DNA of 64,000 nucleotides from Dicyema japonicum (taxonomy: Eukaryota > Dicyemida > Rhombozoa > Dicyemidae), in NCBI GenBank assembly GCA_011109175.1, contig RDEW01000007.1:805712-869711 (forward strand). Reading direction: 5' to 3'. Shown here in pieces: positions 1 through 12,189 of this stretch. The translations under genes and the position numbers were made by a program. How positions within the stretch are numbered: position 1 is the stretch's first letter; each line of letters starts with the position of its first letter. The notes beneath the pieces were generated by a model that was not told where the DNA came from, did no database searches, and saw nothing but the letters and a program-made list of their open reading frames with translations.

Positions 1-2330
1 GGAGGGGGTATACTGACTCTTGTGAGAAAAGGAATAAAATACCTCGAGAAACCTTCTCCCTACAAAAGCCTAATGGAAGACTCGAACACGGAGCTAATTG
101 GAATTTCTGTTGTAACTTCCATTGGAAAAATTGAAATTGCGAATGTTTATGTTCCTCCTCCAGGGTCCTGCAAGAAAAATTTCTACTTTGACCCATCGAC
201 CTAGGACAAACTGGAGAACTTGTTTTCATGTGGAGACCTGAATGCGAAGCACCCTTCTTGGTTCCGCTACCAGGCCGCTGATAACAGAGGAAACCTGCTA
301 TTATCCCAAATGCAAAACTTAATAATCGTCAACAATCCGAAAAAGAACACTAGGACACCATACAACACGAAGGACATGGTGACATCTTCGGATTTATCAA
401 TCTGCTCGCCTCGTTATTCCCCGATCATTAATTGGGCAGTCCGTTATGATTGCCGGAGTGACCACCATTAAATGATAATAACGCTGAACTGAGAGCTACT
501 TTTTGTACCGAAGCCTATTAATTTCTATGATTACAAAAATGCAAATTGGACTGGCTTTACAAATTTCGTTGATTCAAAACTGCAAAACTTCTACCCTGAA
601 AATTTCTGTTCCATAGACAGAGCTGTATACTATTTCAACAGAACAATCATTGATGGGAGAAAAATTTTTGTCAGAAAAGCATATATAAAAAACGAAAAAT
701 TAAAATACGACTCAAAAACAAAGAAAATTATTATGAAAAGAAACACCCTTAAAAGAATGACACATCGATCACGAGAGGTCATTAATCGAATCAGGGCACT
801 AAACATTCTGATCACGAAAAGGACGAACAACACTCGAAGAAAGAAACTCATGCGAATCTCTGCTGTCATGAATAATCAGACCTCAATTTCCAACATGTGG
901 AAGATGTTGAGGTGTCTGAAGAACCCAGAATACGAAGATAACAAAGAACAATGCCAGCTCAATCTGAATATATTTATGAAACATTGTATCCGAATCAGTC
1001 ACATTCCTTATAAAAAGATTAACACAGAACCGAAAATAAAGAGAAAGCCATCCATAATGGCTCCGCTGATTTATTTTTCCCTAAAGATGTATCCAAAGCA
1101 ATATCAAATCAAAAAAACAAACTCATGTGGCCCAGACGGAATTCCCCTTGTTCTGCTGAGACACTTGGGACCACCACCAATAAATGACAATCATCTACAA
1201 CACATCGCTAAACATAAATATCATATCGACTTTATAGAAAACTATCAAAAATTCGTCCAATATTGAAACCGGGAAGACCGAAGAACGATTCCGGCTCTTA
1301 CAGTCCAGTCTCCCTTATATGTGTTTTGTCGAGAATCTTGGGGAAACTTGTCCTAAAACTTATTTGCCCCTCTCTCCCACAACCTACATTCCTACATGCC
1401 TTCAAGGAAGGATTATCAACAACCTCCTTCCTAACAACACTACTGAAGTTCATAACTGAAGGACACAAGAACAAGCCAAAACAGGAAAAATCGGTCATTC
1501 AAAAAGTTCGAGTCTGTCCTAAAGAAGATCCTCATACAAAAATTATTGTTGATAAAAATTGCTGCACCACTTAAGTCATAGATAACAAATTTCTTAAGTG
1601 GATGCCGAGAGAAAGTGTGCGTCGGAAACAAGAGTTCCAGATCGAGATTGTTACCCAATGGTGTACCCCAGGGATCTCCTTTGTCACCAATCCTCTTTAA
1701 TTTGGTTCTGAACGATCTCCCCGTTCCTATGAATAATAATGACATGCTACTTTCTTATGTCGATGACATAGTTGTCGCACCTAGGGACGTAAATGTCAAA
1801 CATGCTAAAGGAAGACTACAAGGAATACTAAATAACATATTTGGATGGTTGTGAGAAAATCAATTAAATTCATGTTCCGGAAAGTCAGCAGTCACTCTAT
1901 CAACTTGTGCAAATAAGATCAATTTTGTAAAAGCCTTTTTGGAAATGTAGAGGAATTTATCCGCCAGGTATTGAGACCCTCTACAAGCAGTATATCGAGC
2001 CAACAATATGCTATGCATTTGCTGCGTGGGGATCTAACCTGTCGGCAACAAACCTAACAAAAATTCAAGAGATCCAGTCAAGAGCAATAAAGTTACTGGA
2101 AGAATATACAGATAAAGAAATTGCCCCCAGAACATTCGAATCTCTCATAGAGGCAGCTGTAGGCATTTTCAGAAGAGGAGAGAAAAAAGACCCCCGTCCG
2201 TATAGAAAATGTGTGGGGTCACGGTCGGAGCATCGAGAAAAAATATTATTGAGAGATGCCGGGATCACCTGAATATTAGTTGGTGGTTAAGAATGTGTTT
2301 CTTTTGGTTAAATAATAATAAATAAAATAC
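1..2330 (+). mobile_element. LINE-A (Jockey/CR1-like non-LTR retrotransposon), decayed copy
   Basis: The window opens inside an APE-type endonuclease: a GGG-LTLVRKG block, then an NTELIGIS strand and IANVYVPPPG (to about 170), GDLNAKHPSW (about 230-265) and a terminal SDHH (about 460). A linker follows (733-1100), then a reverse transcriptase with SCGPDGIP (about 1125), KPGRPKNDSGSY (1265), LPNGVPQGSPLSPILF (about 1655) and the catalytic YVDD (about 1760). The C-terminal thumb region reads through an EPTICYAFAAWG motif near 2000 and ends at about 2271 in RSEHREK...AGIT-stop. A short 3' tail of AAT/AAATA repeats follows. Several frameshifts and stops break the reading frame, so this copy is dead. 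The 5' end lies outside the window. Confidence 0.9.
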
Positions 2331-4730
2331 TTATATCGATTGCCCAGCTTTTCGACCGTTATTCAGTGATATCAGAATCCAGACTGTTCGCGGTTTTCAA
2401 CTTAATTTTCAGTGTTTTAGGTGTACATCCTACAAGACATCCTAATAGTCGCCAGATATCGGTTTGCATGTGTACTTTTGTAGATTTCACTATTTGAGAT
2501 TCTGTTAGGCCAATCTGGTAAGTAACTTCTTAAAAGATTCCAGCCTTCTCCCTAATCTTTTTTGCTCACCAATTCCCAACGTTAAGGGCTTCAAAAGTTG
2601 TAAAACTGAACATCGAGTTATGTGGATTTCTTTCTACTTATGTTGCGTCCGTCTTGTCTTTGTTAACACTGAGGGACTATTTCCTAGGTAGATCAGCCAA
2701 AAATTAAGTATTCGATCAGTCTCTCCAGCTTAACAGATATCCATCATCTCCGCATTAAAGTCACTTACACAGCCAACCTAAAGAAAGTCTCAATCCCATA
2801 TAAGAAGTAATTCTCTGGATGACGGTCAATATTCCTCCCAAAGGACTTTTGCATATTAGTCACCCCAGCAGAAACTATAGCAGATACAAAACTCCCACTG
2901 GTCTTCAAATATTACTTGACCCCAACTACCAAACCTTCCAACACTTAAATCCAATAACCTCAGAGAGTACGTAGAATCCTTACTGACCTCCAAAATATAC
3001 TCCGAATAATCTCCCCTCTGGCGAAAAACCGAATCAGGACTGAAGGAATTAACGACTTTGTATCCGTTTCATATGGGTCCTTGAAGACCGCAAAATACTT
3101 AGGGTTCCTGAGATCATATATCCAAGGAACCCTAGGTCTTTTACATCTGTGCTCAATGTCGTAATTAGTGCAGACCCTTTCCATACGGTTATTAAAAATT
3201 CTTTGCCGTATGAAAGATTATAGATGAACCAATGTAAGCACATTTTTGAATAAAATAGCTATCTTATAAGCTGACTTTAACTGTGAAAAGGTATTTTTCA
3301 AGAAATAATCTAAACAAGGACTAGTTGGCTAACATATTAATTGGTGAAGGTTGAAAAGGCGACGCACCTCTGCTTAAATTAGTGTTTATTTAGTTATCAG
3401 CTGCTTTCTCCGAAGTGTCATGAAGCAGGGTCTTCCTGGCTTTCTCATGAACAGATGCATTCTTGAATTCAAATCTGCCTAAATTTTACACTCAGATTCT
3501 TTTTCAACCGATATCTCAGTCCTCTTGAGTGCTTGACCCAGGAATGCGAAAGAATGAACCCTTTTGATACTTCAGCAATCAATCTAGATTGTATATCTCC
3601 ACTTCAATCGATAAATCAGCAGTATAAATTTAAACATATGGAGGTCAGTCAGTCGGGATTACTTTTATTGGGAGACTAGCAAGTTGTCATTTTCTAGGGG
3701 GATACAGTTCAGTGTAATTGCAAATATTTTATTTCAAAAAGTCAGCGTATCCAATGTTTTCCGAATCCACCATGAAAAGAAGGCGAGAGGCACTGAGGAC
3801 GCTTGAACTCCATCAAGGCTAGCCGTCTTTAAGGAGGTTATATCTCGCATAACCATTGATTTCAGTAAGTCTTCCACCACGTTGACCTCATACCCTATAA
3901 AATGGGTAATTTGTAAATCAATGTGTTAATTCCAAAATCGATAGGAGATTATAAGGAAATACAATAATATTTCGTAATTTATGCATATTGAGGAACCCAC
4001 TTCTTCCAAACGAAAGATAACAGCTAGAAAGATCGAAATACCTTCCAATTCATTGTAGTTTATATATAACTTCAGCTCACCTCCCGATCCTGTGTATTAC
4101 GTTGAAAGAATATACGGGAAGTATGCTACCCTAATGAACCAGTATATCTCAAATAACACTGATAATTAAATATATTACATAATTCTAAACAAAACTGCTT
4201 GCTCATACTGAGGACATGATTAGAGGCACTCAAACGTATCACCAACTCTTGGAATTCAAATGGGAGAGGACAGATGGTCCAGCCACACCTCAAAAATATC
4301 CACGACTAGATTTCTACTATTGCCGGTAAAAAATATTGATATCAGCTTGTGGGACATTAATGGAAGCGAAACTCCCCTAGTCAACCATGCGGGGTTACAA
4401 AACTATATAAGCAAAATAGATTATTTATTCTGCGGTCAGGCTAATCTTAAATTATGAAACAATTTTAAACTTAACTTACTTAACTATTCCCGGGCAGCAG
4501 AAAGCGTTGTCCTGCTAATAACTCCAACGTCGCTAATGCCCCTACTCCCTGAGAAGTTTTGAAAACGAAAATTAGGCCATAATCTCCACGAGGTTTAAAA
4601 ATCCATAAGCCGGTTTATCTTACCAAGGATCTGATCGCGATTATTTATTTATCCAAGTTTTTGTTTTTTTATCATGTTGTTGGGGTTAGTCGCTGAGTAC
4701 TTCAATCTATAAATTAGTAAATTTGGAGAC
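2331..4730. other. Gene-free stretch, mostly unexplained
   Basis: No recognisable coding exon was found on either strand. Part of it (about 3340-3480) matches a dispersed repeat described separately. The rest is AT-rich with only short, composition-like open frames. Confidence 0.5.
3340..3480 (+). repeat. Dispersed repeat R1, copy 1
   Basis: Contains GGTTGA followed by a GCGACGCACCTCTG block, then a CTTTCTCATGAACA block and a GAATTCAAATC end. The same order of blocks recurs at about 40515-40690 (+) and 59745-59930 (-). The final block resembles a Pol III box B (GTTCAAATC), so a tRNA-derived SINE is possible. Confidence 0.5.
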
Positions 4731-4739
4731 CACGAGGGT

Positions 4740-5110
4740 TGGTCCCCACGCAAGAAAAGGTCGAAAATTTTATTTTCTTAAATATTGCCAACAACTTTCT
4801 GGAGACATGGAAAGTTCGCTTTAGAGATATGAAATCTCGTATTCAAAGTACGAAAAGGAAACCGCTCTTAAGTTTGAAGAAAAGTTCGTCCATTCACAGA
4901 CGGGCGTCCAACAAGGAAGCCCACTGGGATCTTTTTTTTCCTTGATAATCTACAAATATAAAACCTCCCTTCAATTTGTGGTACCTAGATGACGCTATAA
5001 TTGTGAGTCCCATTGACGTCATGTTCGACGACTCCCATATTGCCTTGCCCTCTCTTCGGGAGCTCGAAATGACAATGAATTTTACCAATACAGAACCAAC
5101 CAATATCACC
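4740..5110 (+). mobile_element. LINE-C reverse transcriptase fragment
   Basis: Translates (with a frameshift) to a GVQQGSPLGS palm motif near 4895-4930 and a WYLDDAIIV catalytic motif near 4980-5005. These match the GVQQGDPLGRLLF and WYLDDATIA motifs of the longer LINE-C copy at 51230-52730. Only the palm subdomain is left. Confidence 0.75.
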
Positions 5111-5328
5111 AGACATGGGAAACATTATTGTAGGAGGTGAAGATCATTAGGTAACTCTACTTCGCTTTTGTTGCTGTTCGACAAAAATCACTTCGTAAAG
5201 TTGACTTGTATGTCGGATTTGATATTTCCTGGTGTTCCTTCGATGGTGATGAATTAATGGATGCTTTCTCAGTGAAAGAAAAGCATCTCGGTTCCTTGTC
5301 CTTAAGATTGACGAAATCACAAAAATAT

Positions 5329-6743
5329 TTATTTCATCAAAATAAATATAGTTTCTTTGCAATCAATATGATTGTCCACTAAAACAGCACCACAGTCAGT
5401 CAAGAATACAATAAACTCCTCCTCCGACAAATACCCGAGCATTCTCCCGGCTGCCTCAACAGATAATTTTGGTCTGTGACTACACATCAACACATCACTT
5501 ACGATCGACAAATCATCTCAAACACTTCCTTTCTGAATGACTCCACAAACCAATCCACCACCTTCTTTCCAACTCCCGGGAATTCTCTGTAGACTCCAAA
5601 GAAACCCACTAAATCCTTAGTCTCGTACGCCCTCTGTAGTCTCAAAGCTTCCTTCACATAAAGATCCTTCCTCTCCTCCTTCCCCAAGCAGGAGACAGCC
5701 TCCATCAATCCTTAAATAAGTCACATGTCAACCAGCATTGTGATGTGTGAAAATACAATTTAAAATATAAAAGCTCATTAATTCCCCACAAAACTCACCC
5801 CCATATAGACCTTTCAACTGAGTAAGGCATTGCCCAAACTCTGTCCAATCCCCTACCATCAGAGCCATCCGTACGTGGGTGTCATACACAGCAATAGTGA
5901 ACTCATTACGAATCCCCTGAACTGTCAGGTCCTGCCGAATGGACTTGAGTTGCTCAGAAACGTACGAATAGTTACGTTCTTTGTCCCAAACTTCCTTAAC
6001 AAGCTCCAAAGACTTTCTGAGGACTCCTTCAGGTCTAACTTTGGAAGGATCAATCTCCTAATAGTAACGAAAGAAGGAAACGGAAGTGAGGCGAAAGTAA
6101 TCCTTCTCCAAATCAACACACGTTCCCACAATGTCTCCAGAGTTTGTAAACCCAGAGGTTGAGAGATCCAATCCCCTTGATAAACGGGAGATACGAATCT
6201 GATGGCTTGACTGAGCAGGTTTTTTAGGGAAAAGAGAACTTTTTATACATAGAATGCTACCTTATATCATGTCTAGGCACGTGGTCAGGTGTGTGTGTCA
6301 TTTTAGCATATTCTGCTGAAAGCTTTACCGGGTTTGGAGTAAATTTGTTGTTTTTCTGTTTCTTGGTGGGTTTGAAAACTTGGAAAATGTCACTCAGGTC
6401 ATCAAAGGCAGATTGGTTGGCTGAGTTATCTCCTCTATAAGTTCGATTAGCTCTTTGTCCCTTTTTGGTCGGTTTAAACTCCACGGGAGGTTCGAGGGAT
6501 GACAGTATATTGTGGTCAACAGTTATCGTGTCCTTCTTTGACAGTTTAAAAGGTTTTAATGACATTTTGACTGGTCTGGACTATATATATACAGAGTACT
6601 TCGGGTATATTGGTGGAGAGTCAGAATTTGATGGATCTGGTTGAATGATGTAGGAAATGTCGCCATTGCTTGATTCCTGTGTTAATAAAGCCGTTTCTCC
6701 ATTTTGTTCGTCATGCTCAAAGTGTATTTTAAAGTTGTTCATA
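5329..6743 (-). CDS. LENG8/THP3-like protein (SAC3/GANP/THP3 family)
   Basis: Homolog of animal LENG8 and yeast Thp3, nuclear proteins of the SAC3/GANP family linked to mRNA processing and export. Five exons join cleanly over GT-AG introns of 22, 24, 22 and 23 nt. The assembled protein starts at 6565 (MSLKPFKLSKK) and has about 381 residues, shorter than human LENG8 because the low-complexity N-terminus is reduced. Family bloc motifs are clear: SGDIVGTCVDLEKDYFRLTS, SEQLKSIRQDLTVQGIRNEF, YDTHVRMALMVGDWTEFGQC, and a C-terminal winged-helix-like HRPKLSVEAAGRMLGYLSEE. The stop codon is at 5329-5331. An upstream in-frame segment beginning with ATG at 6743 (MNNFKIHFEH) may be a first exon, separated only by a 12-nt GT(AT)nAG block; the start is therefore uncertain (6743 or 6565). 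No frame break was seen. Confidence 0.85.
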
Positions 6744-6759
6744 TCAACCACAGACTCAA

Positions 6760-7270
6760 GTTCTGAGTTATTTAAATTATAAATATATTTTATTAAATAT
6801 CATAATAAATCATTAATTATATATCTATTTTCTTGTCACTAACTACTCCGGAATCTCTAATTCTTTTGGACCAAAGGGTGTTGTCTTGTAACGATCCTAC
6901 GCCCTATGCGAGTTTAGGGAGGAACTTCGGTCATGCATGATGAGGCCACTGCTTAGCTTGTCAGGATTACGTGATTAGAAAGTATAATTTTGTCGTGGTC
7001 TTTGAATTTTAATTATAATTATTTATCATCTCTACGGGTTCATACATCACTTGGACCTATTAGTTTCGAGACTATGAACACGCTTGTGTAGTATGGATCA
7101 CCTCTCACTATCGGTTCAGAAAAATTAATCCTCATATATAGAGAACGATGTGCCTAAACAGCGTTTGAAAATCTTCAAGATCTGAAGGACTGCTTAGAAA
7201 TGGAGTTATTATTCATGCAGTATGTCCAACTAGTGGATTCTAACGCGAGTATATAAATAATGTGTGGAAT
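6760..7270. other. Intergenic, nothing recognised
   Basis: AT-rich sequence upstream of the LENG8-like gene and downstream of the P4-ATPase. No exon, repeat or RNA gene was recognised. Confidence 0.5.
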
Positions 7271-7274
7271 TCCG

Positions 7275-7545
7275 TGAACACAAAGCAAAGACGATGAGGT
7301 TATTGAGAATGAGATCACTTAAAGAGGTGTCTTTCCCTTTTATTCATTTACAATCAGCAGACCGGGAGATATGAAGAGCCATCTCATGCAATGACTGGGT
7401 AGATGGAAAAAATTGCTCATTTTAATGCCCACTGGCACTGGGGCCGTCGAAATATGAGAATCACATGACGCCACACGAGGATAATCAACACTAAGGAGTG
7501 ATCTCTTAGTAAAGAGTGATTCTTGGTGAATAAATAATTATACTT
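7275..7545 (+). mobile_element. Short LINE-tail element (LINE-D-like)
   Basis: Begins with a stretch resembling the C-terminal end of LINE-A/D proteins (GAACACAAAGCAAAGACGATG, then GAGATCACTTAA) and ends in GGTGAATAAATAATTATAC, which is nearly the terminal sequence of the LINE-D copy at 38000-38025. The middle carries a GTGGCGTCATGTGAT-type block on the minus strand, also seen at 11570. Composite or rearranged; low certainty. Confidence 0.4.
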
Positions 7546-7625
7546 AATTTTTATTTTTATTAGGAAGGTTTTCCATAATGTTGTTAATAATTTTTGATTG
7601 TTTTCTCATTCTGTGTTCAAGAATT

Positions 7626-10600
7626 TTAACCGAGTGACCTCTGTAGCTTATCTATAAATTTAGCCTTTTCCTTTACGTTGGTAGAAAAGGAAAATCCATT
7701 GACCTTGGCTGCAATGCTGTCAGAAATCTTCTGGAAAACACTTTTATATTGCTTCAAGTTCAGCTTTTTCTCCAGTGCTCTTTGAAATAAATTAAATTTT
7801 ACTTTATAAACAAAACAGGTATCATCATCACCCCCAAATTCAATAAAAGGAGGAACCAAAAAGAGGGGTTCTTGTAAAGTATATAAAGTGCTCCGATCGA
7901 GGGGAGGCTATGATTGGGTCATTAAATAAAATGGTCAAAGCAAAGAATACGAATATTGACAGTAAAATGGACAGGACGTTGATTATGTTCCAGGACTGAA
8001 GGGTTATGGCACACTAAAAGTCATCTACACTAGAATACTCGAAGATTTAATACAAAGATAGTGATCGTCATGACTGCGTGACGGAACAGCTCAATGTCGT
8101 CGTTTGCATATCCTTTCGGGGAGATTGTGTTGTTGAATGTCAGATACGAAGAGATGACTATCATTAATGAGGTCAGGAATCCTTCCGTGACGAACATGCG
8201 AATGTCCAGTAGTTGTAGAGTTTGTTGTCCTTCCCATACTGAAACAGAGTGGGGTGATCGAGTTGTTGTTTAGTGTCCTAAAGTAAAATAAAGACTGAGC
8301 CTTTTCGAAGACTGCAAGGACCGTGATAGGCCCTGTAGTGTAGAGGAGGTTGACCAATGCCACAAAGTTTTGGTTAAATACGTTTTGGGCACTAAAACCA
8401 GTGAAAAAAGCGAAAATGGCCTGCTGAAAGGCATAGGCGAAGCTCTTGTATATGAAATATTTGATGAATTTGGAAAGTCTCAAGTATGCCAGGCGTCCGT
8501 GAAAGAAGATGAGTTTGTCCACGAATTTAAACTGGGCTATTGAATAGTCGGAATTAAGCACAGCCTGGCGTCCTTCCAATCCATAAATTCCAACCCCCAC
8601 TTTCGCCACTGGAATCTCAAATAACAAAAACCTCTAATCATGTTTACGTCGTTTCCCCCGTCTCCAACCGACATTGTCACCCCCTTTTTTGATTTTTGGA
8701 CCAATTCCACAATTTCCGCTTTTTGACGAGGAGTCATTCTGCAGCATATTATCGAGGTACAGAAATCAATGACCGTCACAAACAACTCCCTGTGGTACTT
8801 CAGTATAACACTCTACAGCTCAGCCAAGACTATACTAAGGCAATCCCGGATATTGCGAGAGAAAATCTCACATCAGAATATTCCCCTTCAATCTTTCCCA
8901 TTTCCGTCAAATAGCAGTCCAAAGTCATCCCCCGTGATAATAACTCATCGTATACATAGTTATTGAAGTCTATCAGCTGTTTCTCCACCATATCTTTGTC
9001 CTTCTCTGTTAAATGTCTTACAAGGTCTGTTGACCTGACCAAGCCACAGGAATATGATATATTAATCGCTGTCTCTAAGGCTGAGAATGGTCAATACCCA
9101 TCTTGTCACCAGTGAGCATCCAAATTTGGATCTTTGAGTGTAATATTTTATTTATGGTCTCGGGAACTTTGTCTTGTAGCTTGTCCTCGATTCCTGTGCA
9201 ACCTACAAGGATCAGGTTCTTTTCAATTTCCTTGTAGGATTCAATGATTCTGTCTTCTTGATTTCCCATAGCGCACATAGCCTCCTTATATTCAGCATTC
9301 CACGTGTTCCATTCACTTTCTGATAATATTTTGTAGGCATAACACAACGTCCGATATCCCCGGGTTGCAAACGTCTACCAATTCGGAAGAGGTCTAACCG
9401 TGATGTTTGCTTCAATTAGTTTTTTCTTTTCCGTTTGATGCTCCTCCAGCACGTCGTAAATGGCCGAATCAGCGCCTTTGCAGAAGACAAAGATGGTTGA
9501 CTTTCTCCTTACGACGATGGACATCCTTTTACGGACAGGATCGAACTCCAGCACAGCCAAGATCTCGCATTTGAATGGCTTCCCCCAAATACTTATGGTC
9601 AGTTGCTTAGAGTCTCTGACCTTTCTGTAAACCACGATTCCCAACCTGGAGGACATACTCAAAGTCACTGGCAAACTCTACCAACGCCTTTTCGTCCGTT
9701 GATTGGGCTTGAAATTGGATCTTTCCGGTTTCTAGGTTAAATGAAGCGTACTTTTATCAGTATGGACAAAAATGGTGTTGCAAATGGATATTATCTTGAA
9801 AAACAAATCAAGTTTTGAATCTTTACCCTTCAGCATATTCATGATGTTAGTTTTGTCCTATAATTTGAATATTTGGTACCTCCAACTTGAAGAGAGTCCC
9901 TTCAACCGAAAACTCCACCAACTTCATAATATTCTATCGTAAGGATGTCAGAGACCTGAGTCAATGTCCCTGTCTTGTCGGTAAAAAAGTGTGTGACTTG
10001 GCCGAGGTCTTCAATCAGTTCCGTCGATCGAGATCGGGCAGACTCCAGAGACGGTCCTTGCAAGTCCTGGTCCCAGTTTATAAACAGAGAGTTCACAAAG
10101 TGGATCAAATCAATACTTAAGTAGACCGGGGGAATACCTCACAAACAGGGAGATCGGAATTATGGCGTTTAGAATGATCAAAAGGGAAAAGAAGCTCAGT
10201 AGACTTAGCACGAAGCTCTCAAGGTTCTTATTGGGGTTCCTGTAAATGGTATTTGGGGAGTAGACACGGAATTTTTCCCCATAGAGTTTTTCCCATATCA
10301 CTTTACTCACGACCAATATGAGAATTGTGACCCCCAACATGATTATGATCTGGAATGACCCCAAATTCAAACTATAATCAAATGCATGTTCAAAATATTC
10401 ATTAAATTTGTCATCTTCCGCTTATATTTTCCGTTGTTTTTCCCCAATTTTGTCTCCATCCCCGTGTAAATGGCCAATCCGACGACGAATTCCGTGTTTC
10501 TGACGATTGAACCTCTCAGAATAAGGTTTGATTTTGAGAGGGACACTTCCTGATCACCGAAAAGTATTTTTCCGTGAAATTTCTCGATTTCTTCATTCGG

Positions 10601-11323
10601 CACATCACAGACTACTTCATAGTCAAAGTCATCAAAGTTCTCCAATTCCTCTAAAGCGGTGGACACCAGGTTAGGAGCATAGAGTGGTTTCAGATTATTC
10701 TCCCTATACTTTCCCATGACCTCAACCCGTCCAGGTCGCTTGTTTCCACAGAACAGAGTCCCCCGTCCGTTGTCGTCCAAAGCAACAAGTCCGCCTAGAA
10801 TATTGATTTATTATAACTGGGACAGGTTCGCCGTCGAATACCATTACCAAATCCCCGACTTTCAGTTTTTCCCACTTAGTCATGTTATTAGTCTTATTTT
10901 CGATGACCGTGCAATTTCTGAGATTTATTTCCCTGTCGTTTTTATGTCTCAGCTAAATTCTCACACAAATCAGACGTAATCGTCATAAGCCTCCCGCACT
11001 GAAGCGACAAAAAGAACCACTGCCAATGGAATTATCGTGGTGGACGGAGAGAGGGATGAAATGGTGGGGATTGACTTTTTATTGAATTTCAAAGATAACC
11101 TGAATTATGGCTATGAACAAGAAAAATAAGTTCGACGGAAGTTTGAATTGTTTGATCAAAACAAGAGGAAAAAATGAATACCACGTGTACAGAGATGTCT
11201 TGAAGTGGTTATTCTTAAAAAATTAAATGTTACACTAACACAATAATTCTGTTTGGAATTTGAATGAATTTTTCGCACGTTTTCTTGATTTTTCCCCTTT
11301 CCAGCTATTTTTTTCGAAAACAT
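7626..11323 (-). CDS. P4-type ATPase (phospholipid flippase)
   Basis: P4-ATPases use ATP to move phospholipids from the outer to the inner membrane leaflet, usually with a CDC50 subunit. About 17 exons join over introns of 20-26 nt. The start is ATG at 11323 (MFSKKIAGKGKN). In order: TM1-2 with SPSTTIIPLAVVL; the actuator domain with SDLDGENNLK (usual DGET is DGEN here); TM3-4 with the P4 hallmark PISL (near 10135); the phosphorylation motif DKTGTLT (about 9959-9979, followed by an intron at 9934-9955); FCKGADSAIYD; GCTGIEDKLQ; MLTGDKMETA; GDGGNDVNMI (near 8665); then the C-terminal membrane domain with IAQFKF and FHGRLAYLRLSKF. The stop is at 7626-7628, giving about 1,100 residues, normal for the family. 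Single-base frame shifts are needed near 10425, 9650, 8275, 8200 and 7890, so it is either decaying or affected by assembly indels. Conserved blocks on both sides of each break favour the second explanation. Confidence 0.9.
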
Positions 11324-11479
11324 GCAAATTATTCAGGAATGAATAACTCATTTATTCCATAATTGGTTTTATGTATAAAAATTAGTCAAATCAAATTTAC
11401 TTTTTATATTACTTAAATTATAAATTTAAACCTCTCGGGATATTTTTATTTTTTAAATAATTTCAGTTTTCAATTATTT

Positions 11480-11800
11480 ATTAGTTTCGTGGCACCATGT
11501 GGTGCTTCGTGGCTAATTGGTTCAAGTTTCTTTTTGATCGTCTGTTGCTCCTCTCTCTTTCTATTAGAGTGGCGTCATGTGATCCACCTGTATAGGTGGC
11601 GCCCGGCACGAAAAAGGATCATTTGCTCTCCCCCACTCCATTGGAGGGGTTTCCACAACTGCAAGTATGGACGTCTTTTACCCTTTATGCTGATTCTGGA
11701 TGGATTCTGTTTCTGTAGAAGTGGAAACTGGATACACTTAATTAGTTGTTTACTTTAACTTCTTTCTCGGTGTATCCGGGGTTAATAAATAAATAAAATT
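11480..11800 (+). mobile_element. Short interspersed element with LINE-D-like 3' tail
   Basis: About 310 bp starting near GTGGCACCATGTGGTG, containing GTGGCGTCATGTGATC and a GGTGGCGCCCGG block, and ending in TTTCTCGGTGTATCCGGGG followed by (AATA)n. The middle recurs at about 45440-45640 and, more weakly, near 30350 at the 5' end of a LINE-A copy. The 3' end matches the tails of LINE-D copies (13570, 38000, 53000). It has no coding capacity, which suggests a non-autonomous element moved by the LINE-D machinery. Confidence 0.55.
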
Positions 11801-12189
11801 AAATGAAGCAACAAGTTCTTGTACTCGCGTTCAATTCGAGAAATATCCCCTCTTTTATTAGATGTTTTATTATATCATCTCCCCTGCTAGCCAAGTAGTT
11901 TATTGGTCGGATGGTTGGGGGCATTTACCCTACGAAATGTCTACGCCACTTAAAGATTAGTGTGATTTCCAGTTCCCCATCTCGTGTGGATACACGAAAA
12001 GATCGAGAAGAGACATTGAATGCAAAATGTTTTAAGCGTCGGACACATTATGCTACAGTTTGAATCCCACCAGGTCCGAAATTTAGATGAACTTAGAAAA
12101 GTCTGTCTTGAGGGGGAGCGGGAAAATTATTAGTTATTAATTCCAGAACATTCTTAATAGAATTATTTACCCCGGTCCCTTCAAGCGAA

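Noticed and set aside
8696-10979. Plus-strand open frames over the P4-ATPase
   Set aside because: They are antisense shadows of conserved P4-ATPase exons on the minus strand.
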